Shown here piece after piece: positions 44,533-54,265 of a stretch of 64,000 nucleotides of DNA (the first letter of the stretch is position 1; every line of letters starts with the position of its first letter). The translations under genes and the position numbers were made by a program. The DNA is from Alcaligenes endophyticus (GTDB taxonomy: Bacteria > Pseudomonadota > Gammaproteobacteria > Burkholderiales > Burkholderiaceae_B). The notes beneath the pieces were generated by a model. It was not told the DNA's origin. It was given only the letters and a program-made list of their open reading frames with translations, and ran no database searches. The DNA lies in assembly GCF_026344035.1 (NCBI RefSeq), contig NZ_JAPKND010000001.1, positions 310,001-374,000 on the forward strand, given 5' to 3'.

Positions 44533-47462
44533 GCTAAGGCTTCCTTAATTTTTTCAGCAGTGATCGGGAGTTCATAAAAACGCTTACCTACTGCGTGGGC
44601 AACCGCGTTACCAATCGCCGATACTATTGGGATCATGACCACCTCAGCCATGCCCTTAGGCGGTGACGTATCGGAAAGTGGTGCTAGATACTCCACTGTT
44701 TGATTCCAAACGGCCACATTTTTCGCCCTAGGCAAGGTATAGCGATTAAAGTTCCACGTGCCATTTCCTGGACCGTCTTCATACAACGGGAGCTCTTCCA
44801 TCAAGGCATGGCCAATACCCATTGCTAGCCCCCCTTGCTGCTGCCCTGACACCAAAGCAGGCACTACTATTTTCCCTGGGTCAATCAGACTATGAAGGCG
44901 CATGACCTCTACCTCGCCGGTAAAGGTATTGACGTTAAGCTCAGCCAGGCAAGCAGCCGGGGTGTAGGTTGTCACGCCGGCGTTATTACGTTGCACTGGT
45001 GGGTAAACAATTTTGCTACGCTTCAAGTAATCATAACCACCGGTAGTCATGCGCTGTTTCAGCGCTTCAGAAGCCTTATCTCCATAACGCACCGCTAGAG
45101 CATCAACCGGCAAAGTCCGCTCACCCACGCCAGGAATATCAAAGCTGCCGCGCGCCCACTCCCAGCGACTAAAGCAGTGCAGGGCTACACCCGTTATCAA
45201 TCCCATTTCGTGAGCTTTACGGGCTAACTCAGCAAACGGAATAGGGCTCATGCCTGCCCCCCCTAAACCACCCGGGTAGGCACGCAAATCTGCCAAGGAG
45301 ACCTGTCCTGCGGCAATTTGCCCACCACCAGGACCATCGCTCCAAATCGCTTTAGCCGCCGGCCACAAACTGTGTTCTAACAAAAAGTTTGCCGCCTGAC
45401 GAGTGCCAAATCCAATGAAATAAACGCTATTGGAAGCGCTCATGGCGGGTAAAAGAAAGGGAACCCAGTACGGGTTCTCAGCCAATTTATCTTGTTGATC
45501 TTGAGTAGTCGTGTAAGGCGACCAATTACTGACTAGCGGCAGCTGAGCAAACTCCGTCACGCCGAACTCCACCGTCTCTGGCGCTTGCCCCAAGATATCT
45601 TGAATCATTACCTGCTGAGCAGTTGTGGCACCGGTACCAATTTCTTGTAAACAATGACGCATCGTAATGTTGCCCGATGCATCGAACTCCAACACTAAGG
45701 CGCTAGTGTCGGCTCCTGTCCCATAGTCTTTTTGTACCTGAGCAAATCCCACTCCGTACTTTTTACCTGGATTGGCCGCGTCAAACTTAGCTTTAGCTTG
45801 ATCCTTATCTACCCACAAGGGATGTTTGATCGCTTTATCGAGCATTTCCACCAACCTAGGCTCGCCTAGTTGTACTGCGCCTTGCGTGTTGGGATAATTG
45901 GGCAGCAATGCGTTCCGGCGTCGCAACTCAATCGCGTCCAGATTCAACTCTTCAGCCAATTCATCTACCATGAGCTCTGTCATGGTCATGGTTTGGATCG
46001 TGCCATACCCCCGCATGGAGCCAGCCTCTACTGCACGACTGGACAGGGCAATACTCGCTAAGTCGGATTTAGGGAAATAGTAAATAGACTGCGCCGCTGT
46101 AGCCCCCACCTGCGCCACAGAAAAAGAGAAGTTCGCACGCCCACCGCCATTACAGGTGTACTGGCCTTTCATAATCTCGAACTTACCCGTTTTCCTATCC
46201 GCGGTAATGCTTACATCCATATCAAAAGAATGGCGCTTAATACCCATTTGAAACTGTTCATAGCGGTCATTCGCTAAACGCACTGGCAAACCATCGCCAT
46301 AAAAACAGGCCGCCACCACATAGAAGGGGAATATAGAATGATCTTTGGAGCCGTAACCAACTGTAGTGCCAGTCAATATTTCAATATGCTCAACAGGAAA
46401 GCGCTTATTATCCTTCACCATAAAAGCCGCCACACGGGCAACCTCATAAGGAGATTGTGCGGCCACCAGTAAATGCAAGGTTTTCGTACTCGCGTCATAC
46501 CAGGCATTACCGTTGTCAGGTTCCATCGCTGATGGATCGATTGACGGCGAGTAGCCATGCCGTTCCAGCACAATTTTTTCAGGATTTTGTCGCGCTGCCT
46601 CAATATCCTGAGCTATTGCAGCCGCGGCAGCCATCCCACGTTGCATGGGTTCGTAAGTTTCATCAGCCACCTGTTTAGGATCACGATTCCCTGTTCCACC
46701 ACCGCGATGCTTATGCATGACTGACTGGGGTACAAACATGCCCTTGCTATCAGCGGGTGGCCATACAGCCGTTGCCCCGTCAAGGCTGCCCCAAATTACA
46801 GCATCTTGTAGCGGCGAGTATTCTGGCTCTCCTTTTGGATCAGCTCCTGCTATCCGCACATAGCGTGCAGCACCAAAGTTGGGTGGAGGTTTGGGCCCGG
46901 TGGTTTTACCATACAGCACAAACTCAGTATCAAAACGCAATTGCCGCTTCGCGGCCTCAAACTTATCGAAATCGCTATACACAAGCAAAGCGACTGGATG
47001 TCCTAACATCGGCGGCGTGGTGCCCTTTGGGGTGAGGAAATACTGACCATAAAAATCGGCTCCTAAATCAGCAGGCTGGGGAACCGTTATGCCATCACGC
47101 TCCATATCCTCGTGAAACAGTACCCTATCAGGCTGCAAATCTTTACTAAGCCGCTCTAGAGCCACCCCTTCGAAAACTTTATCTGCTTGAGTTGCTTTTA
47201 CAAAAAAGGCATGTGCTTGTTGTTTCGGCCACCCCGGCAAATTCATTGCACGGAAATCACGTGCAAATACTTTTTGCCCCGTTACTTTACGGATTGCATC
47301 CCAGCGATAGCGCGCCTGGCCTTCCTTATCCATCCACCCAGAGGCTCCTAAACCAGAGTGAACCTCAATAGCATGCGCTAACGGCAAGCGCGCTAAGGTG
47401 ACCGTGATGCCAGCAAACGTTCCCAGTTTGATGAAATCACGTCGACTAAATCCCCCAGCCAT
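44529..47462 (-). CDS. Molybdopterin-binding subunit of a periplasmic aldehyde/N-heterocycle oxidoreductase
   Basis: A 977-residue Mo subunit (IorB/aldehyde dehydrogenase type). A twin-arginine signal (FSRRDFIKLGTFAG) shows export. The start at 47462 has ribosome site AAGGAG and puts the Tat motif at the N-terminus. MPT-binding regions include EAGSMRGYGTIQTMTMTEL and LQEIGTGATTAQQVMIQDI, and the catalytic-Glu region near the end reads KGMAEVVMIPIVSAIGNAV. There is no FAD subunit, as usual where a cytochrome c accepts the electrons. It is the first gene of the operon with the 2Fe-2S subunit, cytochrome and perhaps the MocA-like gene. Substrate unknown: aldehydes, isoquinoline-like or nicotinate-like compounds are all possible. 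Confidence 0.9.
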   Translation of the reverse strand: MAGGFSRRDFIKLGTFAGITVTLARLPLAHAIEVHSGLGASGWMDKEGQARYRWDAIRKVTGQKVFARDFRAMNLPGWPKQQAHAFFVKATQADKVFEGVALERLSKDLQPDRVLFHEDMERDGITVPQPADLGADFYGQYFLTPKGTTPPMLGHPVALLVYSDFDKFEAAKRQLRFDTEFVLYGKTTGPKPPPNFGAARYVRIAGADPKGEPEYSPLQDAVIWGSLDGATAVWPPADSKGMFVPQSVMHKHRGGGTGNRDPKQVADETYEPMQRGMAAAAAIAQDIEAARQNPEKIVLERHGYSPSIDPSAMEPDNGNAWYDASTKTLHLLVAAQSPYEVARVAAFMVKDNKRFPVEHIEILTGTTVGYGSKDHSIFPFYVVAACFYGDGLPVRLANDRYEQFQMGIKRHSFDMDVSITADRKTGKFEIMKGQYTCNGGGRANFSFSVAQVGATAAQSIYYFPKSDLASIALSSRAVEAGSMRGYGTIQTMTMTELMVDELAEELNLDAIELRRRNALLPNYPNTQGAVQLGEPRLVEMLDKAIKHPLWVDKDQAKAKFDAANPGKKYGVGFAQVQKDYGTGADTSALVLEFDASGNITMRHCLQEIGTGATTAQQVMIQDILGQAPETVEFGVTEFAQLPLVSNWSPYTTTQDQQDKLAENPYWVPFLLPAMSASNSVYFIGFGTRQAANFLLEHSLWPAAKAIWSDGPGGGQIAAGQVSLADLRAYPGGLGGAGMSPIPFAELARKAHEMGLITGVALHCFSRWEWARGSFDIPGVGERTLPVDALAVRYGDKASEALKQRMTTGGYDYLKRSKIVYPPVQRNNAGVTTYTPAACLAELNVNTFTGEVEVMRLHSLIDPGKIVVPALVSGQQQGGLAMGIGHALMEELPLYEDGPGNGTWNFNRYTLPRAKNVAVWNQTVEYLAPLSDTSPPKGMAEVVMIPIVSAIGNAVAHAVGKRFYELPITAEKIKEALA

Positions 47463-47812
47463 AAGCTTCTCCTTTTTTGTAAGGATAGTGTTTTCGAACG
47501 TATTTTTTGTAATGATGAGCATCGGAACTCAATGTGATTGCATCATATAGTGAACACCGAAACGATGTCTATGAGCTTGTACCATGCGAAGGCCTTAATC
47601 CATACAAAAAGAACATATAACCCACGAACACGGTATATAAAAGACGGATAAGGCTAAAACGACTTGAGCCGCGATATAAGACGTTATTTATTGCTAAACC
47701 GGTTAATAAGGGAGTCATATGAAGGTTGAATAATAAAAGCTTACAACTTTTATAGTGAAATCAACGCATGAACCCGAACGGTAATACCCATCCTATAAGT
47801 GGCGTGCCTTGC
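47463..47812. other. Divergent intergenic region, no gene seen
   Basis: About 350 bp between the Mo-hydroxylase operon and the 5'-nucleotidase gene. It is AT-rich and must hold both promoters. No convincing small gene, RNA or Pho box was found. Confidence 0.5.
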
Positions 47813-49744
47813 ATGTTACGCCGTCTGCATATTGGTACCCTCACACTACTAGCAGCCAGCCTTTTAAGCGCCTGCGGTGGAGGAACAGACACGAGTGACG
47901 ACAACAAAAAAACCCCCACTCCTCCGGCCGCTGAAGCGCACCCCTTAGACCTCACGCTACTACACATCAACGACCACCACTCTAACCTAGACAGCCAAAA
48001 CAAAAAACTGAAGCTCACTAATGCAGTGGGCCAGCGCGTTGAAGTCAACGTTGATGCAGGAGGGTTCGCTCGTGTCGCGACTGCTTTCAATGACTTGGCG
48101 GCAGAGTCTAAAAACGTGATCAAACTGCATGCGGGAGACGCCTTAACCGGAACACTCTATTTCAGCCGCGTAGGCCAAATCGGCGAAGCAGACGCAGCGT
48201 TGATGAACACGGTTTGCTTTGATGCTTTCACGCTGGGTAACCACGAGTTCGATAAAGGAGACACCGAACTTAAAAATTGGTTAGACCTACTTAATTCAGA
48301 CGAGTGCCAAACTCCTGTAGTAAGTGCTAACGTCCAGTTCGGCGAAACATCAAGCTTGCACCCTAGCCGTGCCCCTGGATTGGTGCAGCCCTACCATATC
48401 ATTGAACGCGAAGGCCAACAGATAGGTATTGTGGGCTTAACCGTCGCCGATAAAACCAAATCCTCATCTAGTCCTGACCCAGACACCCTATTTGAGGACG
48501 AGGTCAAGGCTGCACAACGTGCTATTGACGAATTAACGGCACAACAGATTAATAAAATTATCATTCTCAGCCATATTGGCTATCAAAACGATAAACAATT
48601 ATTAGCCCAACTCTCAGGAGTCGATGTTGTCATAGGCGGAGACTCACATACTCTGCTAGGGCCTGAGGCCCTGGAGACCTACGGGGTTGGTACACCCAGT
48701 GGTCGTTATGGCGAAGCACTTAAAAACCGAGATGGTGATACCGTCTGTATTGCACATGCTTGGGAGTACTCGCAAGCCGTGGGCGAGCTTAAGGTAAGTT
48801 TTGACAAAGACGGCCGCGTTACCTCGTGTCAAGGCACGCCTCATGTGCTGATCGGCGATAACTTTGCCATCAACAACACTCCGGTCAGCACTGCTGACCT
48901 ACAAGCGCTCAAAGCGGATATCCAAGCCAGTGGTTTTCTGCGTATCACAACCCCACACACTCAAGCCGCTGCTATTCTTAAGCCCTATCAAGACAAAATC
49001 GAGATATACAAAAAAACAGAAGTCGCCAATGCCCCAGTAGAACTGTGCTCACGCCGCGTTCCTGGCGGCCCAGGCTCAGCCGACTATGGGCGCTCCAGCG
49101 AAGCATGTAATGCCGAGGGGAGCGTGAGTGTAAGGGGAGGTGATATACAACAACTGGTAGCACAAGCCTACTTAGACGTGGCTAATCAACAGTACGGCGG
49201 TGCCGATTTCACGCTACAAAGTGGTGGCGGCGTGCGCGTACCTCTACAAGGCCGTATCACTGCAGCCGATGTGATCAGTGTCCTGCCTTTTGACAATAAG
49301 CTATGGAAACTTATGGTGACGGGCGCCGAAGCAAAAGCCATGATCGAAGACGGTCTAGATGCTGTCTACAAGAAAGGCGGTAGCACCGGCCCTTACCCCT
49401 ACTCTGGAGGCCTACGCTGGGATGTTAACGTCAACAAAGCAAAAGGCTCTCGTGCCAGCAATGTTGAAGTCTTTAATCCTGCTTCAGCCACATGGACCCC
49501 ATTAGATGAAAAGCGTGTTTATAGCCTTTTCGTATTAAGCTTTAATGCTACCGGTGGTGATGGCTACCACACCTTAAAAGAAGTTCCGGCAGAGCGTCGC
49601 TTTGATGTAGGAGTACAAGATGCCGATGTACTACAGACCTATATTGATAGCTTGACCACAGACTCCAGCGGGCTCCCTTCGTTGCAACGTCTCGACCATA
49701 CTTTATATAGCACCAAATCGTTCATTGGGCCAGCTACTCCCTAA
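47813..49744 (+). CDS. 5'-nucleotidase/2',3'-cyclic phosphodiesterase lipoprotein
   Basis: A 643-residue lipoprotein of the UshA/NadN family that dephosphorylates extracellular nucleotides. The ATG at 47813 begins a lipoprotein signal (lipobox LSAC); an ATG at 47768 would add 15 residues. The metallophosphatase domain shows LLHINDHHSNL, HAGDALTG, LGNHEFDKGD and GGDSHTLL; the C-terminal specificity domain shows LQSGGGVRVPL, SVLPFDNKLWKL and FNATGGDGYH. The family's NHE and GDSH metal motifs are intact, so it should be active. It stands alone and would feed phosphate and nucleosides to the cell. Confidence 0.92.
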   Translation: MLRRLHIGTLTLLAASLLSACGGGTDTSDDNKKTPTPPAAEAHPLDLTLLHINDHHSNLDSQNKKLKLTNAVGQRVEVNVDAGGFARVATAFNDLAAESKNVIKLHAGDALTGTLYFSRVGQIGEADAALMNTVCFDAFTLGNHEFDKGDTELKNWLDLLNSDECQTPVVSANVQFGETSSLHPSRAPGLVQPYHIIEREGQQIGIVGLTVADKTKSSSSPDPDTLFEDEVKAAQRAIDELTAQQINKIIILSHIGYQNDKQLLAQLSGVDVVIGGDSHTLLGPEALETYGVGTPSGRYGEALKNRDGDTVCIAHAWEYSQAVGELKVSFDKDGRVTSCQGTPHVLIGDNFAINNTPVSTADLQALKADIQASGFLRITTPHTQAAAILKPYQDKIEIYKKTEVANAPVELCSRRVPGGPGSADYGRSSEACNAEGSVSVRGGDIQQLVAQAYLDVANQQYGGADFTLQSGGGVRVPLQGRITAADVISVLPFDNKLWKLMVTGAEAKAMIEDGLDAVYKKGGSTGPYPYSGGLRWDVNVNKAKGSRASNVEVFNPASATWTPLDEKRVYSLFVLSFNATGGDGYHTLKEVPAERRFDVGVQDADVLQTYIDSLTTDSSGLPSLQRLDHTLYSTKSFIGPATP

Positions 49745-49769
49745 ATAAGAGAGGCGCGCTTAATATGTT

Positions 49770-49795
49770 CGGGTTAAGCATAACCGCTTAACCCG
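49770..49795. terminator. Hairpin after the 5'-nucleotidase gene
   Basis: CGGGTTAAGC, loop ATAACC, GCTTAACCCG is a perfect 10-pair stem 25 bp after the stop, followed by a T-rich tail (TCTTCTC). Confidence 0.7.
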
Positions 49796-49898
49796 TCTTC
49801 TCGATATTTTAAAACGCTGCCCGCTGTATACTGGCCCTCGCTACTAGACACATTACCCCTACCTACTACCGATAATGATGGCCTGCTCTTGCCAATAG

Positions 49899-51221
49899 CT
49901 ATGCTCGAGCCAAGGGGCGTAACACTATAGGTTTGAAGGCTACCGCCAAGCCTAGCCCCCGCGCTGCATTAAACACCAAGAAGGAAATCCATAAACCATG
50001 ATTTCCAAATAGCGGTAGCAATAGCCAGGACAAGCACAGAAAGCTGAAGGAACACGCTAACATAATAAGCATCAGCGAATACGTACGCGTGGCGCCCATA
50101 AACACGCCATCATATAAATACGCCGGCATAGAGATTAGCGGCGCTAAGACTAACCAGATTAAATACTGCTCGGCGGACTGCACGATCAAATACTGATCCG
50201 TAAGTAAACGCACCAACGCCCCGCCAAACAGGCTATACACCAAGGTATAAAGCAGAGCTCCTACCAGTCCCCACACTAAGCAAACATGCACAACCCGACG
50301 CAACTGTTTAGGCTTACCTTGCCCTACTGCCGCGCCGCTTAGGGTTTCTGCGGCATGGGCGAACCCGTCTAGGCCATACGAGGTAAAACTCAAAAAATTC
50401 AATAAAATGGCGTTTGTGGCCAATAGCACATCACCTTGCTTGGCCCCCAGATGCGTGAACCAACTCATTGTGGCAAGCAAACAGGCCGTGCGTATGAAGA
50501 TATGGCTATTAATTTGGATTTGGCGTCGAAGCTCGGTGGCTTCAAACACCGCCGACCAACGCATATCTTTAAGCTGTTGACGATACTGACGCCACAATAA
50601 TACAGCCCCCACGCTAGCACCACTTAAATCGGCTACAGCTGTCGCAGCACCTATACCTTGCACCCCCCAGCCCCACCCGTAAACGAGAGTGATAACAGCC
50701 AAAAAATTCACTACATTAATCAATAACTGAATCAATAAAGCCGTTTTAACGCGCTGGCATCCAAGCAACCAGCCTAAAATCACATAATTCACCAATACCA
50801 GCGGCGCAGACCACACTCGTCCATAAGCGTATAATTGGGCTTGTTCTGCTGCCTCGAGGGAGGCCCCCAACCAGGCAAGCCCCCCTTGAATTAAAGGACC
50901 TTGGGCAAATAAAATTAACAACCCCAGTAAAAGCGCCATCACTATGCCGCGACAGACGGTCAGCAAAGCAGCCATAGGCTGCGCGGTACCAAAGTACTGG
51001 GCAACCACGCCCGTGGTGCCCATGCGCAAAAAGCCAAAAGCCCAAAAAATCAAATTAAAGAGTAAGCTGCCTACCGCCACACCAGCCAAATAATGAGGTC
51101 CGGGTAAATGTCCTGCAATGGCGGTATCCACCGCTGACATCAAAGGCTGTGTAAGGCCTGCCAAAATAATAGGGACGGCTAAGTAAAGTACACGGCTATA
51201 ACTAAGGTGCTGGGTTTGCAT
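49899..51221 (-). CDS. MATE-family efflux transporter, DinF-like
   Basis: A 440-residue inner-membrane protein with 12 helices of the MATE family, exporting drugs or metabolites against Na+ or H+. The opening HLSYSRVLYLAVPIILAGLT, then QPLMSAVDTAIAGH, and the internal repeat (GLDGFAHAAETLSGAAVGQG) are typical of the DinF branch. ATG at 51221 is chosen; the longer frame begins with TTG. No lexA or SOS context is seen. Confidence 0.9.
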   Translation of the reverse strand: MQTQHLSYSRVLYLAVPIILAGLTQPLMSAVDTAIAGHLPGPHYLAGVAVGSLLFNLIFWAFGFLRMGTTGVVAQYFGTAQPMAALLTVCRGIVMALLLGLLILFAQGPLIQGGLAWLGASLEAAEQAQLYAYGRVWSAPLVLVNYVILGWLLGCQRVKTALLIQLLINVVNFLAVITLVYGWGWGVQGIGAATAVADLSGASVGAVLLWRQYRQQLKDMRWSAVFEATELRRQIQINSHIFIRTACLLATMSWFTHLGAKQGDVLLATNAILLNFLSFTSYGLDGFAHAAETLSGAAVGQGKPKQLRRVVHVCLVWGLVGALLYTLVYSLFGGALVRLLTDQYLIVQSAEQYLIWLVLAPLISMPAYLYDGVFMGATRTYSLMLIMLACSFSFLCLSWLLLPLFGNHGLWISFLVFNAARGLGLAVAFKPIVLRPLARA

Positions 51222-51577
51222 GATAAATATCAAAAATCCCCACTGCCGCTTAGGTACTAGATTCTATGACTACTGCCCAGTCAAGCAGAGGAGACGACAA
51301 TATAAGGCTGACAGTGTAGCGCACCGTAAATACCGCCAACCCCTGTGCTTTATTTTTCTTATATTCAGGGTTGAAAATAAGCATTACACAGCAATATGAC
51401 GGACAAACTCATTGTAAACAGGTTTTTTTAAAGCGACCTCTGCCATTAAACTTATACAATAACTCCTTGCCCGCAGCGCTAATCACGCCCTACACTCTCG
51501 TCCACGCTTTCTCTATCAGAGCCACACAGTGAGCTCGCAAAGCACGTGTACCTTTTAATGCCTATTGGATCACCCTC
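51222..51577. other. Divergent intergenic region, no gene seen
   Basis: About 356 bp between the MATE gene and yggL. T-runs near 51350-51360 and 51421-51427 and scattered AT-rich stretches suggest promoters. No RNA gene or open frame was supported. Confidence 0.45.
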
Positions 51578-51949
51578 ATGCGCACACCTTCCCCCCGTAA
51601 ATTGGCCCGTCTGAACGCACGACAACGAAAAAAAATGCATCTGGGCGAGTTCCAAGAGCATGTATTTGAAGTGCAAATTTCCTTCAAAGAAGCCCTGAGC
51701 ACTACAGCGTTCGAAAATTTCTTAGGTTTGTTTATTGCCTATGTAGAATCGCGCCAGCTCTTTGTCGGTGCTTTAGGAGGTCAATTTCCAGAAGAAAAAA
51801 CTGAGGGCATCATTTTTGCCGCGGGACGTCATTCCCCCACCGAGGAAGATAGAGTCGCGGTACAACAATGGCTACAAGAGCAAGCTGAGATTGAACAAGC
51901 CTCTTGTAGCGAACTCACCGATGCTTGGTACGGTTGGACTAGCGCTTAG
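51578..51949 (+). CDS. yggL: YggL family 50S ribosome-binding protein
   Basis: A 123-residue protein of the YggL (DUF469) family. The start RLNARQRKKMHLGEFQEHVF, the acidic middle and the C-terminal TEEDRVAVQQWLQEQ and ELTDAWYGW match the family pattern known from E. coli YggL, which binds the large ribosomal subunit. It stands alone with its own terminator. Confidence 0.88.
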   Translation: MRTPSPRKLARLNARQRKKMHLGEFQEHVFEVQISFKEALSTTAFENFLGLFIAYVESRQLFVGALGGQFPEEKTEGIIFAAGRHSPTEEDRVAVQQWLQEQAEIEQASCSELTDAWYGWTSA

Positions 51950-51966
51950 GGCTGCACATGCACAAG

Positions 51967-52005
51967 TAAAAGGGCAAGACCACATTGTGTAGTCTTGCCC
52001 TTTTT
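51967..52005. terminator. Bidirectional rho-independent terminator
   Basis: TAAAAGGGCAAGAC (51967-51980) pairs with GTCTTGCCCTTTTT (51992-52005) across an 11-base loop, with T-runs on both strands. It serves yggL (+) and the Bug receptor gene (-). Confidence 0.92.
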
Positions 52006-52038
52006 ACTGCTTAGCTATAGAGCTGAAAAAAATGCCAC

Positions 52039-53022
52039 TTAATCAACTGTAATATTAGCGGCTTGAATTAAATCGCCCCACTTCGTGGTCTCACTCTCGA
52101 TGAACTGGGCGAAATGCTCAGGAGTACCCCCGGCAATCTGTCCACCAGTATCTTCAAAAGCTTTGATCACCTCTGGTTTTTTCAAGATATTGTTAAAGGC
52201 CGTGTTCAACTTCTGCACTACCTCATCAGGCGTACCCGCCGGCACCACAATACCTTGCCAGTTGTATGACTCAAAACCCGGTAAACCTGCCTCAGCTAAT
52301 GTAGGCACATCGGGCAGCAAAGGCAAACGCTCTGCACTCGACACCGCTAAAGGCTGAACTTTACCAGCCTGTATAGCAGGTAAGGCCGCGTAGCCCATTT
52401 CGAACATCATGTTAATGTGCCCTGCCATCAAGTCGGTTGCTGCTGGCGCGCCACCCTTATACGGAATATGTGTCAGTTCAACGTCGGCATCGCGTGCAAA
52501 CAATGCCGCAGATAAGTGGTGCGCACCACCTACACCCGAGGAGCCATACGTCAGGCTGCCCGGATCTTTCTTGGCCAGGGCAATCAGCTCACCCACGTCT
52601 TTTACCGGAACCTGTGTGCTCACGTTCAGGAACAAAGGGCTTTCTTCAATCAGAATAACGGGAATCAAGTCGGTTTTGACATTGTAGTTCACGTTTTTAG
52701 GCATCAAGGTCGGATTCACTGATAAGGGTGCTAAGTTACCCGTACCAATGGTGTATCCGTCTGGTTTAGCACGCGCGATTTCGGAGGTGCCAATTACACC
52801 GCCTGCACCTGCTTTATTTTCAACAATAACTGTCGTGCCCAGTTCCTTGGCCAACTCTTGGCCCAGCATGCGCATACGTGTGTCAGCAAAGCCACCCGCT
52901 GCGTAAGGAACGATAACGTTAATGGGTCGACCTGCCGGCCAATCTGAAGCTTGGGCGTAAATAGGAGCCAAGCTCATCAGGGCAAAGCTAGCGCCCAAAA
53001 GTGTACGACTAAAGGTTTTCAT
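52039..53022 (-). CDS. Bug-type (TctC family) periplasmic solute receptor
   Basis: A 327-residue orphan periplasmic receptor. A signal peptide ends at YAQA|SDW. The Bug fingerprint reads INVIVPYAAGGFADTRMRM and GTTVIVENKAGAGG, with ARAKPDGYTIG and HIPYKGGAPAATDLM. It carries no TctA/B genes nearby. Directly upstream lies a D-2-hydroxyacid dehydrogenase gene in the same direction with a 134-bp gap containing two copies of a TTAAACCTTTAATA-like motif, so the receptor may be regulated separately. Possible ligands are carboxylates related to the dehydrogenase substrate. Confidence 0.93.
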   Translation of the reverse strand: MKTFSRTLLGASFALMSLAPIYAQASDWPAGRPINVIVPYAAGGFADTRMRMLGQELAKELGTTVIVENKAGAGGVIGTSEIARAKPDGYTIGTGNLAPLSVNPTLMPKNVNYNVKTDLIPVILIEESPLFLNVSTQVPVKDVGELIALAKKDPGSLTYGSSGVGGAHHLSAALFARDADVELTHIPYKGGAPAATDLMAGHINMMFEMGYAALPAIQAGKVQPLAVSSAERLPLLPDVPTLAEAGLPGFESYNWQGIVVPAGTPDEVVQKLNTAFNNILKKPEVIKAFEDTGGQIAGGTPEHFAQFIESETTKWGDLIQAANITVD

Positions 53023-53033
53023 GATCTAAGAAA

Positions 53034-53052
53034 TTAAAGGTTTAACCTTTAA
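53034..53052. promoter_or_regulatory. Palindrome before the Bug receptor gene
   Basis: TTAAAGGTT-T-AACCTTTAA is a perfect 9+1+9 palindrome ending 12 bp before the start codon (minus strand). A partial second copy, AACCTTTAATA, lies at 53123-53133 and repeats 53044-53054 apart from its outer bases. It looks like a repressor site. Confidence 0.45.
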
Positions 53053-53156
53053 TATTGTACTCTTTATAAGTTAATACGCTGTGCGTACAAAGACGAAAAG
53101 TACTGTTATTCCTCAGCTATTAAACCTTTAATAATAACGCTGGCCGGGCCTGTTGC

Positions 53157-54140
53157 CTAAAGCTTGCGGGGCACGGGCTTGCCTTCAAAAATTGCACGCA
53201 AACTCTCTGACAAATCGTGAGCGAACTGGGAGAAAACAGGTTCCACGACAAACCCCAAATGCGGACTTAACCATGCATTGGGTTGTTGTAATAAGGGATG
53301 CGTATCATCAATAGGCTCAGCCATATAAACATCTAATGCGGCCAGCCCAGGCCGACCTTGCTGCAAAGCTTCGAGCAAAGCCTGCTCATCCACTAAAGCA
53401 GCGCGTGACGTGTTTACTAATAAGCTATCAGGCTTCATCAATGCGAGTCGCTCTGCGTTCATTAACTTGTGCGTCGCTGCTGAAGGTACCAAGTGCAAAC
53501 TCACCACATCCGACTGACTCAAGAGTTCCTCTAAACTCACTGCCAACACACCATGCGGTTCTGCGCGGGCAGCGGTCATGTTAGGACTCCAAGTGAGGGT
53601 ACGCATCCCAAAAGCCTGCCCTACGGCTGCTACGCGTTGACCAATTTCACCGAGCCCTATCAACCCCAAAGTTTTGCCAGACAATATGGGAGGTAAAACC
53701 TCAGCTTCGCCTGAGCGCCAAGCTCGTTGATTCCTATCGAGACGACGCTCCGCTAGGCGCTTACATGCATTTAGAATCAGTGCCCAAGTTAATTCACAGG
53801 TAGAGGCTTTACCTGGCCCGCCGCCTGTATTACTAACCGTAATACCTCGGCTTTTAGCATGCTCGACGTCCAGTAAGCTGTTACGCTGTCCCGTGAATAT
53901 AATGTGCCGTAAGCCAGCACATTGATCCAGCAAGGTATTCGGTATAGCGCAACGCTCGCGCGTTAAAATTAAAATTGTTGCTGGCCGTAGCGCGGTGGCT
54001 AACGCATCACCCTCTAAATGATGGTGATAGATACTCAGTTTCGCTTTGCTGCGCAAGTATTCCTTAGGCAACAACCTAGCCAGCGCTTGTTCCCAGTCAT
54101 CAAGTATGACTATATGCTCAGAGACGTTAGAGATACCCAC
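53157..54140 (-). CDS. D-2-hydroxyacid dehydrogenase family protein
   Basis: A 327-residue NAD(P)-dependent dehydrogenase of the D-isomer-specific 2-hydroxyacid family. The Rossmann motif GLGEIG is at 162-167 and the catalytic residues are R246 (NTSRAAL), E275 (YMAEP) and H294 (SPHLGF). The start is GTG at 54140, supported by AGGTGA 5 bases upstream; there is no ATG near. Substrate is unknown (glycerate, lactate or similar). Its neighbour is a Bug receptor, which may import the substrate. Confidence 0.88.
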   Translation of the reverse strand: MGISNVSEHIVILDDWEQALARLLPKEYLRSKAKLSIYHHHLEGDALATALRPATILILTRERCAIPNTLLDQCAGLRHIIFTGQRNSLLDVEHAKSRGITVSNTGGGPGKASTCELTWALILNACKRLAERRLDRNQRAWRSGEAEVLPPILSGKTLGLIGLGEIGQRVAAVGQAFGMRTLTWSPNMTAARAEPHGVLAVSLEELLSQSDVVSLHLVPSAATHKLMNAERLALMKPDSLLVNTSRAALVDEQALLEALQQGRPGLAALDVYMAEPIDDTHPLLQQPNAWLSPHLGFVVEPVFSQFAHDLSESLRAIFEGKPVPRKL

Positions 54141-54265
54141 AATGTCACCTAATAAAGTAGGAAAAGAATAGAGTGTTTAGCGCGTTAGCACACGTTGCGG
54201 TAACCGACCACAAAAAAGCCGCATAACATACAAGCACCATGCAGCTAAGTAAACCGAGTGACGTT

